DNA of 10,176 bases from an uncultured Collinsella sp. (GTDB taxonomy: Bacteria > Actinomycetota > Coriobacteriia > Coriobacteriales > Coriobacteriaceae), in NCBI GenBank assembly GCA_900758845.1, contig CAAESW010000016.1, forward strand, positions 1 through 10,176, given 5' to 3'. Made by a program: the position numbers and the translations under genes. Shown one piece after another: positions 6,807 through 10,176 of the stretch. The notes under the pieces were generated by a model that had not been told where the DNA came from, did not search any database, and was given only the letters and a program-made list of their open reading frames with translations. Each line of letters begins with the position of its first letter. Within the stretch, counting starts at the first letter, position 1.

Positions 6807-6819
6807 GATGTGGGCGGCC

Positions 6820-7680
6820 CTAGCGAGTTGGCTGGTAGCGGGGGCAGTAGCTGATGGCGATGGCGTCGACGCCTACGTGGGTGGCGATGGTGCAGCCGAT
6901 GGGGCCGGTGCCGGCGTCTACATAGTCCTGGCCCGCGAGCGCCTGGTCGACGAGCTCCTGCTCTTCGTCAGCGCCGGTCGTGAGCACGCGCACGCTGGAG
7001 CCCGGGTGTGCGGCCAAAAATGAGAGGCAATCGGCCATGGTGTTGGCGACGATGCGCTTGGCGCCGCGGCCCTTCTTGATGGCCTTGATCTCGCCCGATT
7101 TCCACTCCGGCGAAACGGCCAGGCGAATGTTGAGCATCTGCGTCAGCTGGCCGGCGAGCTTGGGCGCGCGGCCGTTCTTGACCAGGTTCTCGAGCGTGCG
7201 CGGAATCAGCAGCAGATGGGCGTCGGGCAGCGTCGCGCGGATCTGAGCCTCGGTCTCGTCCAGGCTGCGGCCGTCCTCGCGCATGGCGAGCGCGTACTCC
7301 ACCAGCAGGCCCTCGGCGCCCGAGCCGGTGCGCGAATCGATGCAGCGCACGTCGAGCTCGTGGGTATCGGCCACCTGGCACGCGTTGGAATAGCAGGCGG
7401 ACCATTCGCTGCACAGCGAGATAAAGATTGCGCTATCGTGGCCGTCGGCACGCACGCGGTCAAAGAGTGCCTTAAACTCGCCGGCGCTCGGCTGCGAGGT
7501 GTGCGGCAGTTGCTCGGAGCCTGCCATGCGCGCGACGTATTCCTCGGCGGTAATCTGCACCTGGTCGAGCAGGTCCTCGCCCTCGATAATCACATGCAGC
7601 GGAATCACGTAAATGCCGAGCTCTTGGGCGCGGGCGGGGGAGATGTCCGACGTTGAGTCGGTTATGATGGCAAAAGACAT
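6820..7680 (-). CDS. DegV-family fatty-acid-binding protein (FakB-like)
   Basis: DegV proteins bind a fatty acid in a buried pocket; characterised members (FakB) present it to the kinase FakA, which makes acyl phosphate for phospholipid synthesis. The 286-residue length is normal. Family marks are ITDSTSD at 6-12, TSQPS at 61-65, the ISLCSEWSACYSNA segment at 87-100, a VKNGR loop at 167-171, and IGCTIATHVGVDA at 261-273, the conserved C-terminal ligand-pocket segment. The start is the ATG at 7680, with AAAGG (7688-7692) seven bases upstream. The frame is open to 7737, but those 19 extra arginine-rich residues overlap the likely promoter and lack the family start. It is divergent from the HAD gene. 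No fakA is present, so which kinase it serves is unknown. Confidence 0.93.
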   Translation of the reverse strand: MSFAIITDSTSDISPARAQELGIYVIPLHVIIEGEDLLDQVQITAEEYVARMAGSEQLPHTSQPSAGEFKALFDRVRADGHDSAIFISLCSEWSACYSNACQVADTHELDVRCIDSRTGSGAEGLLVEYALAMREDGRSLDETEAQIRATLPDAHLLLIPRTLENLVKNGRAPKLAGQLTQMLNIRLAVSPEWKSGEIKAIKKGRGAKRIVANTMADCLSFLAAHPGSSVRVLTTGADEEQELVDQALAGQDYVDAGTGPIGCTIATHVGVDAIAISYCPRYQPTR

Positions 7681-7736
7681 AATTGCACCTTTCGTTGGGG
7701 CGCTTGCGCGCCGCCTTCTGAGAGCAAAGTGCGACA

Positions 7737-7771
7737 AGTATAGTAGAGTCGTTCCACATTACTAGGTTCAA
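7737..7771 (-). promoter_or_regulatory. Candidate degV promoter
   Basis: On the minus strand, TTGAAC (7766-7771) is followed after 17 bases by TCTACT (7743-7748), and a TATACT lies just beyond at 7737-7742. One of these is likely the -10 box, but I cannot decide which. It sits 57-91 bases before the degV start and borders the palindrome at 7773-7788. Confidence 0.35.
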
Positions 7772-7772
7772 T

Positions 7773-7788
7773 TGTTGAATAGTCAACA
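7773..7788. promoter_or_regulatory. Short palindrome in the degV/HAD divergent region
   Basis: TGTTGA (7773-7778) and TCAACA (7783-7788) form a perfect 6-bp dyad around four bases, the middle two (TA) also symmetric. It lies just upstream of the degV promoter candidate and about 50 bases before the HAD start, a position suited to a regulator controlling both genes. No regulator gene is adjacent, so the role is inferred. Confidence 0.35.
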
Positions 7789-7836
7789 GTTTGAAGTGTC
7801 GGTGTGGAAATCATCAACTGGGGAAGAGGAATGCCG

Positions 7837-8499
7837 ATGGAGGCACTGGAGATATGCAGGCGGCCGGTCGTGCTGTTCGATTTCGATGGCACGGTGGCCG
7901 ATACGGGCCGGGCGGTGATGACCTCGACGCGCAAGACGCTGACTGCGCGCGGGTTTTCGGAGACGCAGATGGGTGACCTGCGCCGTATGATCGGGCCGCC
8001 CCTGTGGAAGAGCTTCCATGACTTTTATGGCTTCTCCCGCGAGGAGTCGCTTGTGGTGGCCGATGAGTACCGCGCCTTTTTTGATGAGCTGGGACCGGAA
8101 GAGTACCCCGTGTTCGATGGGATCCCCGAGCTGCTCGATGGCCTTGTCGCGCAGGGGCATCGCTTGGCCGTGGCAACGTCACGCATGGAGGCGAAGTGTA
8201 TCGACATGGTGGGAGAGCTGGGACTTTCTCAGTTTGAGGCGGTGGTTGGCATGAATCCGCCGCAGGGGCGCGAGACCAAGGCCGATTCGGTCCGCGATGC
8301 CCTGGCAGAGCTCGGTGCGACGGCGGGCGATGCCGTGATGATCGGCGATCGCTTTAACGACGTCGAGGGCGCGCACGCGATGAGCGTGCCGTGCATTGGT
8401 ATCTATTCGGGCGCGGCGGCGCCGGGCGAGCACGAGGCGGCGGGTGCCGATGCAGTGGTGCACTCGGTGGCCGAGCTTGCTAAACTTTTCGCTATCTAA
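7837..8499 (+). CDS. HAD-family phosphatase (Gph/phosphoglycolate phosphatase-like)
   Basis: A 220-residue soluble haloacid-dehalogenase-type hydrolase, usual length for subfamily I with a helical cap. Motif I is FDFDGT with nucleophile Asp15 and acid-base Asp17. Motif II is in VATS near 112-115, motif III is probably Lys148, and motif IV is GDRFND with Asp171 and Asp175. The RRMIGPPL cap segment (49-56) is typical of Gph-like members. All catalytic residues are present; the substrate cannot be read from sequence. The start chosen is the ATG at 7837, since AAGAGGA (7824-7830) lies six bases upstream. The ATG at 7831 is too close to that site, and the in-frame GTG at 7804 lacks one. The gene is followed after 55 bases by the dipeptidase gene without a terminator, so the two may be co-transcribed. 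Confidence 0.9.
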   Translation: MEALEICRRPVVLFDFDGTVADTGRAVMTSTRKTLTARGFSETQMGDLRRMIGPPLWKSFHDFYGFSREESLVVADEYRAFFDELGPEEYPVFDGIPELLDGLVAQGHRLAVATSRMEAKCIDMVGELGLSQFEAVVGMNPPQGRETKADSVRDALAELGATAGDAVMIGDRFNDVEGAHAMSVPCIGIYSGAAAPGEHEAAGADAVVHSVAELAKLFAI

Positions 8500-8554
8500 T
8501 AGACGTAATGTGAGGGGCGGGCGTACCCGTCGCTCATTGGTAAGGAGGTCGTCC

Positions 8555-9991
8555 ATGAATCAGGTGGAGCAGAGCGTTACCGAGTATGTCGACGAGGTCT
8601 GGGAGGATGTCGTCGCCGATATCGAGCAGCTGGTGAGTTATCCGTCCGTAGCCGTTGCTGCCGATGCGGAGCCTAGCGCGCCGTTTGGCCGCCCGGTTCG
8701 TGATGCGCTCGATTGCGCGCTCGGCATTGCGCAAAAGCTCGGCTACCAGACGAGCGACGACGAGGGCTATGTGGGCATTGCCGATATCCCGGGTCGCGGC
8801 GACAAGCAGCTCGCGACCATCTGCCACGTGGACGTGGTGCCCGCCGGCCCCGGCTGGAACACCGACCCGTTTGCGATGGAGCGTCGCGAGGGATGGCTGC
8901 TCGGCCGTGGCGTGATTGATGACAAGGGTCCGGCGGTGTTGTCGCTCTACGCCGGTGCCTACCTGCTCAAGCACGGCATTGTGCCGCGCTATACCTTTCG
9001 CGCGCTGCTGGGCTGCGATGAGGAAGTGGGCATGTCCGACGTTCACCATTATCTGGAGAACCACGCAGACCCCGACTTTTTGTTTACGCCCGATGCCGAG
9101 TTCCCGGTCTGCAATGCCGAGAAGGGCCAGTTTGGGGCGACGTTTGTGAGCCCCAAGATCGACGGCGGGCGCATTGTGTCCTGGAGCGGTGCCGAGGCGA
9201 GCAACGCCATTCCGTCGCAGTCCATCTGCGAGCTCGCGATTGCCGCCGATGAGCTGCCGGCGCCCGTCGAGAACGCCGACCGCTTGGAGATTACGGCGCT
9301 CGATAACGGGCACGCGCAGATTTTTGCCCATGGCATTGGCGGTCATGCCTCGATGCCCGAGGGAACGATTAACGCCGTCGGCCTGATCGTGGCGTATCTG
9401 CGCGAGGCCGAGGACGCGTTTGGTGCACGCGACGAACGCCTGCTGACGCCTGCCGAGCACGAGTTCGTCAAGTTCCTGGCCTTTGTGCATGCGGATGCCT
9501 ATGGCCGCGGCCTGGGTATCGATGCGACGAGTCCGGCGTTTGGCCCGCTTACCTGCAACGCTGGCGTCATCCGCGTGGCGGATGGCCATATTGAGCAGGT
9601 CATCGACGTGCGCTTCCCCGACAGCACGAGTGCCGATACCATCCGCGAGCAGCTCGACCCGCTCGTGGGCCGTTTTGGCGTGACGTGTCAGCTGGGTCGC
9701 GCTAAGGTGCCGTTCTCGGTGTCTGCCGACGATCCGGCCGTGAAGGCGCTTATTGATACCTATAACGAGTTTACGGGCAAGCATGCTGAGCCCTTTGCTA
9801 TGGGCGGCGGCACGTACGCGCGCAACTTTGCCCGCGCCGTCTCGTTTGGCCCCGAGGAGACCGGCCTGGAGCTGCCCGAGTGGGGCGGCCAGATGCACGG
9901 TCCCAACGAGTGCGCCAACGAGGAACAGCTCAAGCAAGCGCTCAAGATCTATATCGTGGCAATCCTCCGTTTGAATGAATTAGAGCTTTAA
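8555..9991 (+). CDS. pepV: PepV-like M20 family dipeptidase
   Basis: A 478-residue cytoplasmic metallo-dipeptidase of the M20A/PepV type, which cleaves a broad range of dipeptides with two zinc ions in the last step of peptide use. The metal and catalytic residues are in place: HVDVVPAG at 91-98 (His91 ligand, Asp93), GRGVIDDKGP at 117-126 (bridging Asp), CDEEVGMSD at 154-162 (catalytic Glu156, ligand Glu157), FTPDAEFPV at 177-185 (Asp180), IGGHASMPEG at 261-270 in the lid domain (His264), and MHGPNE at 447-452 (His448). Length matches PepV (about 470). The start is fixed by AAGGAGG at 8542-8548, six bases before the ATG. The frame extends upstream into the HAD gene, but that part is arginine-rich shadow sequence. 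The gene ends 23 bases before hairpin copy 3. Confidence 0.94.
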   Translation: MNQVEQSVTEYVDEVWEDVVADIEQLVSYPSVAVAADAEPSAPFGRPVRDALDCALGIAQKLGYQTSDDEGYVGIADIPGRGDKQLATICHVDVVPAGPGWNTDPFAMERREGWLLGRGVIDDKGPAVLSLYAGAYLLKHGIVPRYTFRALLGCDEEVGMSDVHHYLENHADPDFLFTPDAEFPVCNAEKGQFGATFVSPKIDGGRIVSWSGAEASNAIPSQSICELAIAADELPAPVENADRLEITALDNGHAQIFAHGIGGHASMPEGTINAVGLIVAYLREAEDAFGARDERLLTPAEHEFVKFLAFVHADAYGRGLGIDATSPAFGPLTCNAGVIRVADGHIEQVIDVRFPDSTSADTIREQLDPLVGRFGVTCQLGRAKVPFSVSADDPAVKALIDTYNEFTGKHAEPFAMGGGTYARNFARAVSFGPEETGLELPEWGGQMHGPNECANEEQLKQALKIYIVAILRLNELEL

Positions 9992-10014
9992 GGTTTCGCG
10001 GTTTCCCAATCTAA

Positions 10015-10079
10015 GTTGCGGTGGAATAGTTCCTAGAATGGGCCATTTGATGGCCAAACAGGAACTATTTCACCGCAAC
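10015..10079. repeat. Long hairpin repeat, copy 3 (variant)
   Basis: A 20-bp outer stem (10015-10034 with 10060-10079, one G-U type pair) and an inner stem GGCCA/TGGCC (10041-10045 with 10051-10055). The first 15 bases of the left arm, GTTGCGGTGGAATAG, equal copies 1 and 2. The next bases differ (TTCC instead of GGGA), yet the opposite arm changes to match (GGAA instead of TCCC). It lies 23 bases after the dipeptidase stop and directly before the IS end. Confidence 0.9.
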
Positions 10080-10084
10080 GGGGG

Positions 10085-10176
10085 TGCGGACAGAAAGTTG
10101 GACCGTGAAGCGGTCCGGACTGGAGGTTCGCATGTACAGCAGGGAGAAGGTCGAGCTCTTCCTCCTGGCGACGGAG
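10085..10176 (+). mobile_element. Left end of a probable insertion sequence (cut by window edge)
   Basis: Starting near TGCGGACAGAAAGTTGGACC at 10085, the sequence has the look of an IS terminal inverted repeat, followed by a 6-bp hairpin GGACCG/CGGTCC (10100-10105 with 10111-10116) and a short leader into an open frame. The right end lies outside the window, so the inverted repeat and target duplication cannot be checked. Confidence 0.5.
10132..10176 (+). CDS. Start of a probable IS3-type transposase (partial)
   Basis: Fifteen codons are visible, beginning MYSREKVELFLLATE, preceded by GGAGG at 10122-10126, five bases before the ATG. The opening MYSREK resembles the start of the helix-turn-helix orfA proteins of IS3-family elements. 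This fragment is too short for a sure family call, and the IS-like sequence just upstream is the main support. The gene continues past the window edge. Confidence 0.45.
   Translation, partial: MYSREKVELFLLATE

Larger units (their letters stand above)
6214..6819. other. Gene-free stretch upstream of the helicase and downstream of degV
   Basis: About 600 bases with no credible gene; the short open frames have no ribosome binding site and no family signature. It contains the helicase leader with an 8-bp tandem ACGGCTTT (6254-6269), a MITE-like element (6422-6651), and hairpin copy 2 (6740-6806). I could not place a convincing -35/-10 pair for the helicase gene. Confidence 0.7.

Noticed and set aside
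7216..7656. Plus-strand open frame opposite degV
   Set aside because: Antisense shadow with Ala/His/Arg bias and no ribosome binding site; DegV motifs lie on the minus strand.
8534..9937. Long minus-strand open frame opposite the dipeptidase gene (467 codons)
   Set aside because: Low-complexity composition and no motifs; the plus strand carries every M20 metal ligand in order.
1..10176. CRISPR array
   Set aside because: No regularly spaced direct repeats with unique spacers; the repeats seen are hairpins scattered between genes.

Overview
The window looks like a piece of a chromosome from a high-GC, gut-type actinobacterium of the Coriobacteriia, most like Collinsella. This is inferred from the GC-rich codon use, strong AGGAGG-type ribosome binding sites, the long actinobacterial form of the LOG protein, and many hairpin repeats between genes. 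No rRNA or tRNA is present to confirm it.

Layout. Positions 1-300 hold no clear gene but carry a nested inverted-repeat cluster and then the tgt promoter. tgt (queuosine tRNA modification) is followed by a LOG-family phosphoribohydrolase gene with its own ribosome binding site. Next is a compact dinJ/yafQ-type toxin-antitoxin operon with a good -10 box and an imperfect operator-like dyad. On the minus strand follows a 994-residue protein that joins a zinc-binding, archaeo-eukaryotic-primase-like (AEP) domain, a superfamily 2 helicase and a C-terminal phospholipase-D-like domain. It belongs to the group of AEP-helicase fusions named after TOTE conflict systems and is the most unusual gene here. 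Upstream of it, a 600-base gene-free stretch carries a MITE-like element of about 230 bp with 36-bp terminal inverted repeats. degV (fatty-acid-binding protein, minus strand) and a HAD phosphatase gene (plus strand) are divergent around a short palindrome. The HAD gene is followed closely by a PepV-like M20 dipeptidase gene. The window ends in the first codons of a probable IS transposase.

Three copies of a long hairpin repeat (3177-3244, 6740-6806, 10015-10079) sit just after the 3' ends of genes. Their outer arms are conserved, while the inner arms differ with compensatory changes, so the fold seems to be what is kept. The first two copies are nearly identical, lie in the same orientation, and bracket the lower-GC helicase gene and the MITE. 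The first copy also supplies the helicase gene's last four codons and stop.

The housekeeping genes (tgt, LOG, degV, HAD, pepV) form a backbone. The toxin-antitoxin pair, the primase-helicase gene, the MITE and the IS look like accessory DNA placed at repeat-marked gene borders.
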